Below are positions 1-9,024 of a stretch of DNA of 64,000 nt, piece by piece. A program made the translations under genes and the position numbers. The DNA comes from Paracoccus tegillarcae (lineage in GTDB: Bacteria > Pseudomonadota > Alphaproteobacteria > Rhodobacterales > Rhodobacteraceae). The number at the start of each line of letters is the position of its first letter. Position 1 is the first letter of the stretch. The notes beneath the pieces are model-generated. The model was not told the origin of the DNA, did not search any database, and worked only from the letters and a program-made list of their open reading frames with translations. The stretch spans positions 976,001 to 1,040,000 of the forward strand of contig NZ_CP025408.1 in the NCBI RefSeq assembly GCF_002847305.1, in the 5' to 3' direction.

Positions 1-746
1 TGGGCAAGCAGCGCGGCGCCGAAAGCTGCCATGCGATGGGCATGGGGCTGATGGGCCAGAACGTCCGCGACATGGCGGCGCTGAGCCTGAGCCGCGAAAA
101 GGTGCTGTTCGGCATCGCCACGGTCGAAAACGCCTATGATCGCCCCTGCCATATCGAACTGGTGCCCGCCGATCACCTGCTGACACGCGAACCGGAATTG
201 CTGGACATCGCGCGCAAGCGGATGCCGCGCATCCTGCTGAACCCGCTGGATGTGCTGCTGATCGAGCGGATGGGAAAGGAATATTCCGGCACCGGCATGG
301 ACCCGAACATCACCGGCCGCGCCAGCACGCCGCATATGCGCACCTCGCAGGTGGTTGGCAAACTGGCCGTGCTGGAACTGACCGGCAAAAGCGGTGGCAA
401 TGCCAATGGCGTCGGGCTGGCCGATGTCTGCACACAGCGGCTGTTCGACAAGATCGACTATGACGCGACCTATGCCAATTGCATCACCTCGACCATCCTG
501 GCCAGCGCGCGCATCCCGGTGATCGCCGCAACGGACCGCGAGGCCCTGCAACTGGCGATCAAGACCTGCAACGCCGCCGATCCCGCAGCGCCACGCATCG
601 CCTGGCTGACTGACACGCTGCATCTGGAAACCATCCGCGTTTCGCCCGCGCTGCTGCCAGAGGCCAGGGAAAACCCGCAGATCGAGGTGCTGGGCGACCC
701 CAGCCCGCCCGCCTTTGACGACCACGGCAACCTGCGCATCGGCTGA
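1..746 (+). CDS. LarA-like nickel-dependent 2-hydroxyacid racemase family protein (5' end outside window)
   Basis: The frame is open from the first bases of the window and ends at 746, so only about the last 248 residues are present. The fragment resembles the C-terminal half of proteins in the lactate racemase (LarA/DUF2088) superfamily; conserved-looking stretches are MDPNITGR, GNANGVGLADVCTQRLFDKI and AIKTCNAADP. LarA enzymes use a nickel-pincer nucleotide to invert the alpha carbon of 2-hydroxy acids. The next gene is larC, which makes that cofactor, and this is the strongest support for the call. The metal-ligand histidines and lysine of LarA lie upstream of the window and cannot be checked. 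LarA homologues vary widely in substrate, so lactate should not be assumed. Confidence 0.6.
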   Translation, partial: GKQRGAESCHAMGMGLMGQNVRDMAALSLSREKVLFGIATVENAYDRPCHIELVPADHLLTREPELLDIARKRMPRILLNPLDVLLIERMGKEYSGTGMDPNITGRASTPHMRTSQVVGKLAVLELTGKSGGNANGVGLADVCTQRLFDKIDYDATYANCITSTILASARIPVIAATDREALQLAIKTCNAADPAAPRIAWLTDTLHLETIRVSPALLPEARENPQIEVLGDPSPPAFDDHGNLRIG

Positions 747-756
747 CGACATCACC

Positions 757-1989
757 ATGCACGACCATCACGATCACCACGAAACCGCGATTCCGCAGCC
801 CGAGGTTACGGATCGACCCCGGCCTGCAGGGCGTGCGCATCTGCATCTGGACCCGCTTGGCGGCATCGCAGGCGACATGTTCATCGCGGCCATGCTGGAC
901 GCTGCACCCGATCTGATCCCAGAGGCGCAGGATCTGGCCGCTCGGATCGGTCCCGGCATTGGGCTGAAGGCCCAGCAGCAGCGCGATAGTGGAATGCGCG
1001 GTCTGCATCTGGCGCTGACCCTGCCCGACAGTCAGCGCGGGCCACACCACTATGCCGACTATCGCGATCTGTTGGCCAAGCTTGCCCCCGACGCAGGCAT
1101 CAGGGCGCGGGCGCTGGATATCTTGCTGAGGCTGGGTCAGACCGAGGCCTCGGTCCATGGCGTGACGCTTGAGCAGGTGCATTTCCACGAAATCTCGGAC
1201 TGGGATTCGATTGCCGATATCCTGCTGGCCGCGCTGTGTCTGGAACGGCTGCAGGTCGGCTCCGCCAGTACCGCCCCGCTGCCCCTTGGCGGTGGGCGCA
1301 TCCAGACCGAGCACGGGCAGATGCCGGTGCCGGCCCCCGCCACGCTGATGCTGATGCGCGGGCTGCCTGTGATCGACGACGGCATTCCGGGCGAGCGAGT
1401 GACACCGACCGGCGCCGCGATCATGGCGCATCTGGCCCCGGCGCTTGCCCTGCCCGACGGCGCCTTGCGGCTGGATCAGGTCGGGCACGGGCTGGGCACC
1501 CGCAGGATGCAGGGCATCGCCAACCTGTTGCGCGTGGGTCTGTGGCGCAAGGCGGATGCCGAGGCCTCTGCGCAGGACGTCGTTGGCGTCATCGCCTTTC
1601 ACATCGACGACCAGACGCCCGAGGATCTGGCCGTCGGCCTTGACCGGCTGCGGGCCATGCCCGAGGTGCTGGACGTGCTGCAAGTGCCCGCAATTGGCAA
1701 AAAGGGGCGCATGATCACCCGGATCGAGGTGATCTGCCGCCGCGACGCCATCGACCTGGTCGCACGCGCCGCCCTGTCCGAGACGACGACCATCGGTCTG
1801 CGAATGCGCCAAGAGACGCGGATGATCCTGCCGCGCACCCAGGACACGGGCACGGGCGGCGTCGGGACCAAGACCCTGACCCGCCCCGACGGTACCCGCA
1901 GCATCAAGGCCGAGATGGACGATCTGGGTCAGGCAGGGGATCACGCGGCACGCCAACGCGCGAGGCGGCAGGCAGAGACACCCGATTGA
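757..1989 (+). CDS. larC: LarC, nickel-pincer cofactor biosynthesis protein
   Basis: A 410-residue protein of the LarC/DUF111 family, which inserts nickel into the pyridinium bis-thiocarboxylate mononucleotide in a CTP-dependent step to make the LarA cofactor. Family hallmarks are the N-terminal HLDPLGGIAGDMF and, near residue 145, HFHEISDWDSIADIL. The start at 757 is preferred over the upstream in-frame ATG at 715, which lies inside the preceding gene; it leaves a 10-base gap. The chosen N-terminus is histidine-rich (MHDHHDHHE), plausible for nickel binding. In Lactobacillus larC is split by a programmed frameshift; here it is one continuous frame. No larB or larE is in the window. Likely co-transcribed with the LarA-like gene. 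Confidence 0.85.
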   Translation: MHDHHDHHETAIPQPEVTDRPRPAGRAHLHLDPLGGIAGDMFIAAMLDAAPDLIPEAQDLAARIGPGIGLKAQQQRDSGMRGLHLALTLPDSQRGPHHYADYRDLLAKLAPDAGIRARALDILLRLGQTEASVHGVTLEQVHFHEISDWDSIADILLAALCLERLQVGSASTAPLPLGGGRIQTEHGQMPVPAPATLMLMRGLPVIDDGIPGERVTPTGAAIMAHLAPALALPDGALRLDQVGHGLGTRRMQGIANLLRVGLWRKADAEASAQDVVGVIAFHIDDQTPEDLAVGLDRLRAMPEVLDVLQVPAIGKKGRMITRIEVICRRDAIDLVARAALSETTTIGLRMRQETRMILPRTQDTGTGGVGTKTLTRPDGTRSIKAEMDDLGQAGDHAARQRARRQAETPD

Positions 1990-2002
1990 AATGGCACGCC
2001 AT

Positions 2003-2023
2003 CTTGTAAAGAAAGTTGACATG
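2003..2023 (+). promoter_or_regulatory. Candidate operator/promoter of the TRAP genes, shared with 5846-5866
   Basis: The 21-base element has the form CTTGTAA-N5-GTTGACA-TG. Its outer arms CTTGT/ACATG form an imperfect inverted repeat, and it contains a consensus -35 hexamer TTGACA at 2016-2021. The regulator/ThDP intergenic region has the same two 7-base blocks at the same spacing; overall 15 of 21 bases agree. It lies about 150 bases upstream of the TAXI receptor gene. Binding by the nearby FCD-GntR regulator is inferred. Confidence 0.55.
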
Positions 2024-2173
2024 TCGGGGTCGATCTGTTGTCATTTCCTGACCGGCGCCGCCTTGGGAGGGATGCGGCTCTGGTCGGGCTGGCGCGTATC
2101 GTTGGCCGGCTGCCCGAAGCGTCAGCCATCAGGATAGCGACGCAAAAAAATCGACATCGCAGGGAGAGAAGAC

Positions 2174-3103
2174 ATGCGTATTCTTATCGCAACCGGCCTG
2201 TTCGCCATGGCGACGACCGGGATGGCACAGGCTCAGCAACTCAAGCTGATGACCGGACCGCAAGGCGGTTCGTGGTATCCGCTTGGCGGGGCGATACAGT
2301 CGATGGTGTCCGACGACGGCATCGGCATACAGGTTCTGCCCGGTGGCGGCGTCGCCAATGTGCAGGGCGTTCAGGGCGGTCAGGCCGATCTGGGGTTTGG
2401 CAACTCGATCTCGGTCGTTGATGCGATCGAGGGACGCGAGCCGTTTGAAGGCAAGGCCGATAACGTCTGCAATCTGGCCACGCTTTATCCGCAGTATTTC
2501 CACATCGTCGCGACGGCAGCCAGCGAGATCGCCTCGCCCGCGGATCTGGCCGGCAAGCGGCTGGTGACGCAGCCAGTGGGCAACACCGCCGAACAGGTGA
2601 CCCGCGCGGTTCTGGAAACCGCCGGCAGCAGCTATGACGATATGCGCAGCGTCGATTATGTCTCGTATTCCGATGGCGTATCGCTGCTGCAGGATGGCAA
2701 TGCCGATTACTTCACGCTTGGCACGACCGTGCCCGCCTCGGCGGTCATGGATCTGGCCAACTCCACCGACATCACCGTGGTCCCGCTAGAGCAAAGCTTC
2801 ATCGACGACATGAAGGCAAACCTCAATCCGGGCTATGCAGCGCTGACCATCCCGGCGGGCAGCTATCCAGGTCAGGACGAGGACGTGCTGGCCGTTGGTT
2901 ATGCCACGCAGGTCATTGCCCGTTGCGATCTGGAAAACGAGGTCGTCAAGACGATCCTGACCCGCATGTGGGAGAACCGCAACGATATGGTCGCGATCAG
3001 TGCGGCCATGGCAAACACGACGCTGGAATCGATGCAGGAAGATACCGGCGTGCCGCTGCATCCCGGCGCGACCGAGTTCTATGCCGAGCAAACGGGCGGC
3101 TAA
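2174..3103 (+). CDS. TAXI-family TRAP transporter solute-binding protein
   Basis: A 309-residue periplasmic receptor with a clear signal peptide (residues 1-20, cleavage after AQA). The mature N-terminus LKLMTGPQGGSWYPLGG and the later GGVANVQGVQGGQADLGFGNS are typical of TAXI receptors, which deliver carboxylates or amino-acid-like solutes to a fused TRAP membrane subunit. That subunit is encoded next, 58 bases downstream. A good Shine-Dalgarno (gggagag) precedes the ATG. The substrate cannot be read from the sequence; the locus suggests a 2-hydroxy acid or related carboxylate. Confidence 0.9.
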   Translation: MRILIATGLFAMATTGMAQAQQLKLMTGPQGGSWYPLGGAIQSMVSDDGIGIQVLPGGGVANVQGVQGGQADLGFGNSISVVDAIEGREPFEGKADNVCNLATLYPQYFHIVATAASEIASPADLAGKRLVTQPVGNTAEQVTRAVLETAGSSYDDMRSVDYVSYSDGVSLLQDGNADYFTLGTTVPASAVMDLANSTDITVVPLEQSFIDDMKANLNPGYAALTIPAGSYPGQDEDVLAVGYATQVIARCDLENEVVKTILTRMWENRNDMVAISAAMANTTLESMQEDTGVPLHPGATEFYAEQTGG

Positions 3104-3161
3104 GCACGGACATCTAGGCGGGGCCAAGACGGCCCCGTCTCTTTAGGGTGGAGATGCGGCC

Positions 3162-5069
3162 ATGTTCGCCAACAAGACCTGGTTTCTGCGGCTGACGATG
3201 GCACTGGCCGTCGCCATGAGCCTGTTTCACCTTTATATCGCCTGGTTCGGGCCGCCCAACGCGTTTACCCTGCGCGCCACGCATCTGGGCTTTGCACTGG
3301 CGCTGGCCTATATGACCTTGCCGATCACGGCCGCGCGCAAGGATCGTTCGCCCAATCTGCTGGATATCGCCTTGCTGGTGGCCGCAATAGCCGCGACGGC
3401 TTATCCGATCATCAACCTTCAGTATTTCTCGACGCGCATGGCGTATGTTGGCCCCGTGTCGCTGGCCGATCAGGCCTTTGCGGTCGTAGCGATCGTGACC
3501 GTGCTCGAGGCCACGCGCCGCGCCGTCGGTCCGATCCTGCCAATCACCGCGCTGTTCTTTCTGGGATATCAGATCTTTTTTACAGACGCCGACATCACCC
3601 GGCTGCTGGAATATCAATACATGACAACCGATGCGCTGTGGGGCGTGCCTCTGCAGGTCTCGGCGACCTATGTGGTGCTGTTCGTGATTTTTGGCGCCAT
3701 GGCCGAACGGTTCGGTATCGGCAAGCTGTTCATGGATTTCGCGCTGGCGCTGACCGGGCATACGGCCGGTGGCCCGGCCAAGGTGGCGGTGGTCACCTCT
3801 GGGCTGTTCGGGTCGGTGTCCGGCTCGGCAGTGGCGAATGTCATGACCACCGGCACATTCACCATCCCGCTGATGAAACGCATCGGCTATCCCGCCCCTT
3901 TCGCGGGCGCGGTCGAGGCCGTGGCGTCTACCGGCGGACAGATCATGCCGCCGATCATGGGGGCCGCCGCCTTTGTCATGGCCGAATTCATGGGCGTGGG
4001 CTACCTGACAGTCGCCGCCTATGCGCTGCTGCCCGCGCTGCTTTATTATCTGGCGGTGTTCCTTGCCGTGCATTTCGAGGCCCGCAAGCAAGGCATGAAG
4101 GGGCTGCCGCGCGCCGATCTGCCGCGCGTGGGCAAGGTCCTGAAGGACGAAGGCCACCTGTTCCTGCCGCTAGTCATCATCATCGCCACGCTGATGTCGG
4201 GCTATTCGGCCCCGTTCTCGGCACTGGCAGGCATTCTGTCCATCGTCCCGGTTGTGCTGCTGCGCAAGACGACGCGCAAGGAATTCACCTTCAGAAAGCT
4301 GATCGAGGCGCTGGAATCGGGTGCACTGAATTCGGTTATCGTGGCCATGGCCTGTGCAACAGCCGGCATCGTGATCGGGGTGATCGCGCAGACCGGGCTG
4401 GGGCTGACCTTCACCGGTTTGGTCAAGGCCGCCGCGCAGGACATGCTGCTGCCCGCGCTGATTCTGACGATGATGGCGGGGATCGTTCTGGGCATGGGGA
4501 TGCCCACGACACCGGCCTATATCGTGCAGGTCGCGCTGCTGGTGCCAGCGCTCGTCAATCTGGGCGTCTCGATCCCGGCGGCACATATGTTTGTCTTTTA
4601 CTTTGCCATCCTCTCGGCCATCACGCCGCCGGTTGCCATCGCCGTTTATGCGGCCTGCGGGGTTGCGCGAAGTCCGGTGGTGCCGACCTCGATTGCCGCC
4701 GTCAGGCTGGGGCTGACCGGCTATATCATCCCCTTCATGTTCGTCTTTGGCCCCTCGCTGCTGCTGATCGGCGAATGGCCCAAGGTGGTGATGACCGCCA
4801 TCACCGCCTCGCTTGGCGTCACCTTTCTGTCGGCGGGGCTTGCGGGATATCTGTTTCGTCCGGCGGGCTTGCTGGTGCGCATCCTGCTGATCGCGGCGGC
4901 CTTTACGCTGATCAAGCCGGGCCTGCTGACCGATGCGATTGGATTGGGGCTGGGTGTGCTGGGCGTGCTGCTGAACCGGCGCGAGCCCGACCCCGATCAC
5001 ACCGCAGAGGTGGATCTGTCGGGCGACGAGCATGTCAAGATGAGTGACCTTGAAACCGGCGAGAACTGA
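3162..5069 (+). CDS. TRAP transporter fused 4TM/12TM permease
   Basis: A 635-residue, highly hydrophobic protein in which the small (4TM) and large (12TM) TRAP subunits are fused, the usual partner of TAXI receptors. The N-terminal third has about four helices. From about residue 165 the DctM-like part begins, with the glycine-rich segments SGLFGSVSGSAVANV, TGGQIMPPIMGAAAF and GMGMPTTPAYI. It sits in the inner membrane and couples uptake to an ion gradient. The C-terminal tail is short and acidic. It ends 8 bases before the stop of the convergent GntR gene. Confidence 0.9.
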   Translation: MFANKTWFLRLTMALAVAMSLFHLYIAWFGPPNAFTLRATHLGFALALAYMTLPITAARKDRSPNLLDIALLVAAIAATAYPIINLQYFSTRMAYVGPVSLADQAFAVVAIVTVLEATRRAVGPILPITALFFLGYQIFFTDADITRLLEYQYMTTDALWGVPLQVSATYVVLFVIFGAMAERFGIGKLFMDFALALTGHTAGGPAKVAVVTSGLFGSVSGSAVANVMTTGTFTIPLMKRIGYPAPFAGAVEAVASTGGQIMPPIMGAAAFVMAEFMGVGYLTVAAYALLPALLYYLAVFLAVHFEARKQGMKGLPRADLPRVGKVLKDEGHLFLPLVIIIATLMSGYSAPFSALAGILSIVPVVLLRKTTRKEFTFRKLIEALESGALNSVIVAMACATAGIVIGVIAQTGLGLTFTGLVKAAAQDMLLPALILTMMAGIVLGMGMPTTPAYIVQVALLVPALVNLGVSIPAAHMFVFYFAILSAITPPVAIAVYAACGVARSPVVPTSIAAVRLGLTGYIIPFMFVFGPSLLLIGEWPKVVMTAITASLGVTFLSAGLAGYLFRPAGLLVRILLIAAAFTLIKPGLLTDAIGLGLGVLGVLLNRREPDPDHTAEVDLSGDEHVKMSDLETGEN

Positions 5070-5076
5070 CCTGCCG

Positions 5077-5799
5077 CTAGACCTCTCGCCGTTGGTCGGT
5101 CACCCTCTGGCGGGCCTGCACCAGATGATAGCTCATCAGCAGCGCGGCACCGTCACCGTCGCGGGCGCGAATGGCCTCGGCGATCTGGCGATGTTCGGCG
5201 ATGACGGCCTCGATCCGTCCATCTGATCCGTCGCAGGTCAGCGATTGCGCCACCGCAATGGCATTTTCCATCAAGCTGCGCGTGGTGGTCAGCATCTGCG
5301 CAAATATCTCGTTTCCGCTGGCCGTCGCGATGGCCAGATGAAAGGCAAAATCTGCATCCGGCTGCGCCTGGCGGCTGCGCATTTCGGTTTGCAGGCGATC
5401 CAGTGCCTCGTCGATCAGGGTCAGGTCGCCGGGACTGGCGCGCAGGGCGGCAAAGCGGGCGGCGGCGGGCTCGATCGCCAGTCGCGCCTCCATGCAGCGC
5501 ATCAGCCCCGCCACATCATCCGCACCCGCAAAATCGATCAGGCCCTGCGGCGGGCGGCGACGCACAAAGCTGCCGATCCCGTGCCGCGCCACGATGATCC
5601 CATCATCGCGCAGCCGTGCCAACGCCTCGCGCACGACGGGCCGCGACACCGCAAAACGTTCGCTGATCTGATGTTCCGATGGCAGCTTGTCGCCCTCGGC
5701 CATCTGCCCCGAAGCGATCAGTTCCAGCACCCGACCATAGATCTGGTCGGCCAGCGACTCTCGCTTGCGGATCGGTTGTTTCAGCAAAGGATCGTTCAT
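5077..5799 (-). CDS. GntR-family transcriptional regulator, FCD (FadR) subfamily
   Basis: A 240-residue regulator. The N-terminal winged helix-turn-helix contains GDKLPSEHQISERFAVSRPVVREALARL. The all-helical FCD domain begins near residue 90 and keeps metal/ligand-type residues (D..FHLAIATASGN and a late EHRQIAEAI). FCD regulators sense organic acids such as lactate, glycolate or other carboxylates. The start at 5799 (ATG) is preferred; an in-frame TTG at 5838 would add 13 residues. The gene is transcribed away from the ThDP operon, and the intergenic region carries the shared element at 5846-5866. It probably represses both the TRAP unit and the ThDP/FAD/GST unit until the substrate appears. 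Confidence 0.88.
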   Translation of the reverse strand: MNDPLLKQPIRKRESLADQIYGRVLELIASGQMAEGDKLPSEHQISERFAVSRPVVREALARLRDDGIIVARHGIGSFVRRRPPQGLIDFAGADDVAGLMRCMEARLAIEPAAARFAALRASPGDLTLIDEALDRLQTEMRSRQAQPDADFAFHLAIATASGNEIFAQMLTTTRSLMENAIAVAQSLTCDGSDGRIEAVIAEHRQIAEAIRARDGDGAALLMSYHLVQARQRVTDQRREV

Positions 5800-5845
5800 C
5801 GCCCCGTCGCCATCGCCATAAATTCGCCGGTTGGGCAATCAGTTA

Positions 5846-5866
5846 CTTGTAAGCTTTGTTGACAAG
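5846..5866 (+). promoter_or_regulatory. Candidate GntR operator overlapping the -35 of the ThDP operon
   Basis: The 21-base element has perfect 5-base inverted arms (CTTGT...ACAAG). It contains TTGACA at 5859-5864 as a -35 box for the rightward operon; the -10 is poor (acatga at 17-base spacing). An inner palindrome-like TTGTTGACAA is at 5856-5865. It matches the element at 2003-2023. The placement fits repression by occlusion. Confidence 0.6.
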
Positions 5867-5911
5867 CCTGTCCAGCTTGGGACATGACAAGGCGACTTAG
5901 GAGGATCGCAC

Positions 5912-7603
5912 ATGCCTGACAGCACCCCCCTGCAACCTCGCACCGCCGGCAAGGTCGTGGTCGATCAACTGCTGATCCACGGTGCGACCTGCGCCTTTTG
6001 CGTGCCTGGCGAAAGCTATCTTGAGGTGCTGGACGCAATCCACGATGTCAGCGACCGCTTTTCCCTTTACAACGCCCGCCACGAGGCCGGAGCCGCCGAT
6101 ATGGCCGAAGCCTATGGCAAGCTGACCGGCCAGCCCGGCATCTGCATGGTGACGCGCGGGCCAGGTGCCTGTCATGCATCCATCGGCGTTCACATCGCCC
6201 AGCAGGACAGCACCCCGATGATCCTGCTGATCGGTCAGGTCGGCCGCGACATGATGGATCGCGAGGCCTTCCAGGAGGTCGATTACCGCCAGATGTTCGG
6301 CCCGCTGGCCAAATGGGTGGCGCAGATAGACTGCGCCGAGCGGGTGCCGGAATACTTGGCCCGCGCCTTTCGCGTGGCCACCTCTGGGCGACCCGGTCCG
6401 GTGGTGCTGGCGCTGCCCGAAGACATGCTGACCGAAACCGTAACCGTTCCCGACGCCCGGCCCTATCAGGCAACGCAAGCGGCAGCGACCGAGGCCGATA
6501 TCGACGCAATCTGCGCCCTGCTGGCCAAGGCCGAACGCCCGCTGGTGATGCTGGGCGGCTCGGGCTGGAGCGACCAATCCGCCAGGGATATCCAGCGCTT
6601 TGCCGAGGCGAACGGGCTGCCGGTTTGCACCTCTTTCCGCCGTCAGGACGCCATCGACAACCTTTCGTCCGCCTATGTCGGCGAATTCGGCACCGCCGTC
6701 AGCCCGACCATCGTCAAGCGCATCACTGATGCCGATATGCTGCTGGTTCTGGGCGCCCGTCTGGGTGAGATGACAACACGCGGCTATACCACACTGACAC
6801 CACCGCAATCACAGCAGCGGCTGATCCATGTGCTGCCTGACGCCGACGAAATCGGCCGCGTCTATGGCCCCGATCTGGGTGTCTGCGCCGATATGGACAG
6901 CGTCGCGGCGGGGCTGGCCACGCGCGATCTGGGGCGCAAGCAGGCATGGGCTGAACGGGCCAGCGCCATGCGCGATGAATATCTGGCCGATACCGAACCG
7001 CCGGGCGACAACCAGTGGCAATTGGATATGGGCCGCGCCTTCTGCGCCATTCGCGACGATCTGCCCAAGGACATGATCATCACACTGGATGCCGGCAACC
7101 ATACCGGATGGGCGCAGCGTTTCCTGCGCTTTGGCCGCCCCGGACGCGAGGTCGGATCGACCTGTGGGGCGATGGGCTATGCCGTGCCCGCCGCCGTGGC
7201 CGCATCGTTGCAGCACCCCGACCGGTTGGTGCTGGGGATGGTCGGCGATGGCGGCTTTCAGATGAGCGGCATGGAACTGGCAATGGCCGCCCAATATGGC
7301 GCGACGCCGATCATTCTGCTGTTCAACAACGGCATTTACGGCACTATCCGCATGCATCAGGAACGCGATCATCCGCGCCGCTTGTCGGGCACAACGCTGA
7401 TCAATCAGGATTTCTGCCGCCTGGCCGAGGGCATGGGCTGCCACGCCGAGCGTGTGACCCGCACCGACGAGTTTGCCCCGGCGCTGGAACGCGCGCGCGC
7501 TTCGGGCAAGCCAGCGGTGATCGAGTTGGTAACCGATCCCGAACAGATTTCCAGTCGCACGACGATCACCAAACTGCGCGAACAGGCGGAAAAGCGGCGA
7601 TGA
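5912..7603 (+). CDS. ThDP-dependent enzyme of the acetolactate synthase / 2-oxoacid decarboxylase family
   Basis: A 563-residue three-domain ThDP enzyme. The Pyr domain carries the catalytic glutamate near residue 58 (RHEAGAADMAEAYG), a Rossmann-like central domain follows, and the PP domain has the ThDP/Mg motif GDGGFQMSG...LLFNN at about 445-475. It lacks any linked small regulatory subunit, so it is unlikely to be the biosynthetic acetolactate synthase. With an FAD 2-hydroxyacid dehydrogenase directly downstream (ATGA overlap), a role as 2-oxoacid decarboxylase or carboligase in the same pathway is plausible. A strong Shine-Dalgarno (aggagg) precedes the ATG. Family call sure, substrate unknown. 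Confidence 0.85.
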   Translation: MPDSTPLQPRTAGKVVVDQLLIHGATCAFCVPGESYLEVLDAIHDVSDRFSLYNARHEAGAADMAEAYGKLTGQPGICMVTRGPGACHASIGVHIAQQDSTPMILLIGQVGRDMMDREAFQEVDYRQMFGPLAKWVAQIDCAERVPEYLARAFRVATSGRPGPVVLALPEDMLTETVTVPDARPYQATQAAATEADIDAICALLAKAERPLVMLGGSGWSDQSARDIQRFAEANGLPVCTSFRRQDAIDNLSSAYVGEFGTAVSPTIVKRITDADMLLVLGARLGEMTTRGYTTLTPPQSQQRLIHVLPDADEIGRVYGPDLGVCADMDSVAAGLATRDLGRKQAWAERASAMRDEYLADTEPPGDNQWQLDMGRAFCAIRDDLPKDMIITLDAGNHTGWAQRFLRFGRPGREVGSTCGAMGYAVPAAVAASLQHPDRLVLGMVGDGGFQMSGMELAMAAQYGATPIILLFNNGIYGTIRMHQERDHPRRLSGTTLINQDFCRLAEGMGCHAERVTRTDEFAPALERARASGKPAVIELVTDPEQISSRTTITKLREQAEKRR

Positions 7604-9024
7604 ACGACGCCCTGATAACCGATCTTCGCGCGGCGGTTGGTGACGCATATGTCTGGACCGAACCGGAACAGATGGCCCCGCATCTGCACGAAGATCGCGG
7701 CCGCTGGACCGGCACCGCCATCGCTGTGGCGCATCCCGGATCAACGGATGAGGTGGCAGCCTGTGTCCGCGCCTGCGCACAGGCTGGCGTGGCCATCTGC
7801 CCTCAGGGCGGCAATACCGGTCTGGTCGGCGGCGGCATGCCCGATGGCGGCGTGGTCATCGCGACCGGCCGCCTGAACCGCATCCGCAACGTCGACCCGC
7901 TGAACGCGACGATCACGGTCGAGGCCGGTTGCACCCTTGCCGCCGTACAACAGGCGGCTGACGAGGCGGGGCGTCTGTTTCCGCTGTCTCTGGCCTCGGA
8001 AGGCAGCTGCCAGATCGGCGGCAACCTGTCGACGAATGCCGGCGGCACTGCGGTCCTGCGCTATGGAAATACCCGCGATCTGGCGCTTGGGGTCGAGGTC
8101 GTCCTGCCCGACGGTCAGGTGCTGAACGCGTTGTCGGCGCTGCGCAAGGACAACACCGGATACGATCTGCGCGACCTGTTCATCGGGGCCGAGGGCACGT
8201 TGGGGATCATCACCGCTGCCGTGCTGAAGCTGTTTCCGAAACCTGCCGCCCGCGTCACCGCATTTGCGGGCTGTGCCGGCCCGGCGGACGCCCTGGCGAT
8301 CTTCGACATTCTGCGCGCACGCGCAGGCGACAGCCTGACGGCATTTGAATATCTGGAACGCTTCGGCGTCGAGATGGTCCTGACTCACGCCCGGGGCGCC
8401 CGCGATCCGATGTCAGCGCCGCATCCCGCCTATTGCCTGATCGAGTTGTCCTCCCCCGACCCCGATGCCGATCTGGAGGCACGGATGGAAAACGCGCTGG
8501 CCGAGGCGATAGAGGCAGGGCTGGTCACAGATGCGGTCATCGGTGCGTCCGAGGCCCAGAACAACGCGCTATGGGCGTTGCGCGAGAACATGTCGGAAAT
8601 GCAAAAGCACTATGGCGCGTCGATCAAGCATGACGTGGCCGTGCCGGTCGGACGTGTGGCCGAATTCATCACTCAGGGCGTCGCGGCCTGTCTGGATTAC
8701 ATGCCGACCATGCGCCCTTGCCCCTTTGGTCATTTCGGCGATGGCAATATCCATTTCAACCTGACCCGCCCCGAAGACATGAGCGACAAGGATTTCCTGT
8801 CGCATTACAGCGCCTTCAATCGGATCGTGCATGATCTGGTGGTCTCGATGGGTGGCTCGATCTCTGCCGAACACGGGATCGGGCTGGCCAAGCGCGAAGA
8901 ATTGCTGCGTTATAAGGACCCGGTCGCGATGGCGCTGTTTCACAAGATCAAGCAGGCTATCGACCCACAGGGCCTGATGAACCCCGGCAAGGTGATCGCG
9001 CCGGAAAGCAAGGAACAGCCATGA
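7600..9024 (+). CDS. FAD-binding oxidoreductase, GlcD/D-2-hydroxyacid dehydrogenase family
   Basis: A 474-residue flavoprotein. The PCMH-type FAD domain shows CPQGGNTGLVGGG near residue 70 and SEGSCQIGGNLSTNAGG near 130. The C-terminal FAD-oxidase domain carries GHFGDGNIHFN near 375 (metal-ligand histidines) and SAEHGIG near 420. The family oxidises D-lactate, D-2-hydroxyglutarate, glycolate and similar acids to 2-oxo acids. The start at 7600 overlaps the upstream stop (ATGA), and the glutathione transferase start overlaps its own stop, so the three genes form one translationally coupled operon. It would act after a LarA-type racemase has produced the D-isomer, which is an inference. Confidence 0.88.
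   Translation: MNDALITDLRAAVGDAYVWTEPEQMAPHLHEDRGRWTGTAIAVAHPGSTDEVAACVRACAQAGVAICPQGGNTGLVGGGMPDGGVVIATGRLNRIRNVDPLNATITVEAGCTLAAVQQAADEAGRLFPLSLASEGSCQIGGNLSTNAGGTAVLRYGNTRDLALGVEVVLPDGQVLNALSALRKDNTGYDLRDLFIGAEGTLGIITAAVLKLFPKPAARVTAFAGCAGPADALAIFDILRARAGDSLTAFEYLERFGVEMVLTHARGARDPMSAPHPAYCLIELSSPDPDADLEARMENALAEAIEAGLVTDAVIGASEAQNNALWALRENMSEMQKHYGASIKHDVAVPVGRVAEFITQGVAACLDYMPTMRPCPFGHFGDGNIHFNLTRPEDMSDKDFLSHYSAFNRIVHDLVVSMGGSISAEHGIGLAKREELLRYKDPVAMALFHKIKQAIDPQGLMNPGKVIAPESKEQP

Noticed and set aside
5912..7603. Biosynthetic acetolactate synthase (IlvB)
   Set aside because: No small subunit gene follows, and the operon carries a 2-hydroxyacid oxidase and GST under a GntR regulator, pointing to catabolism.
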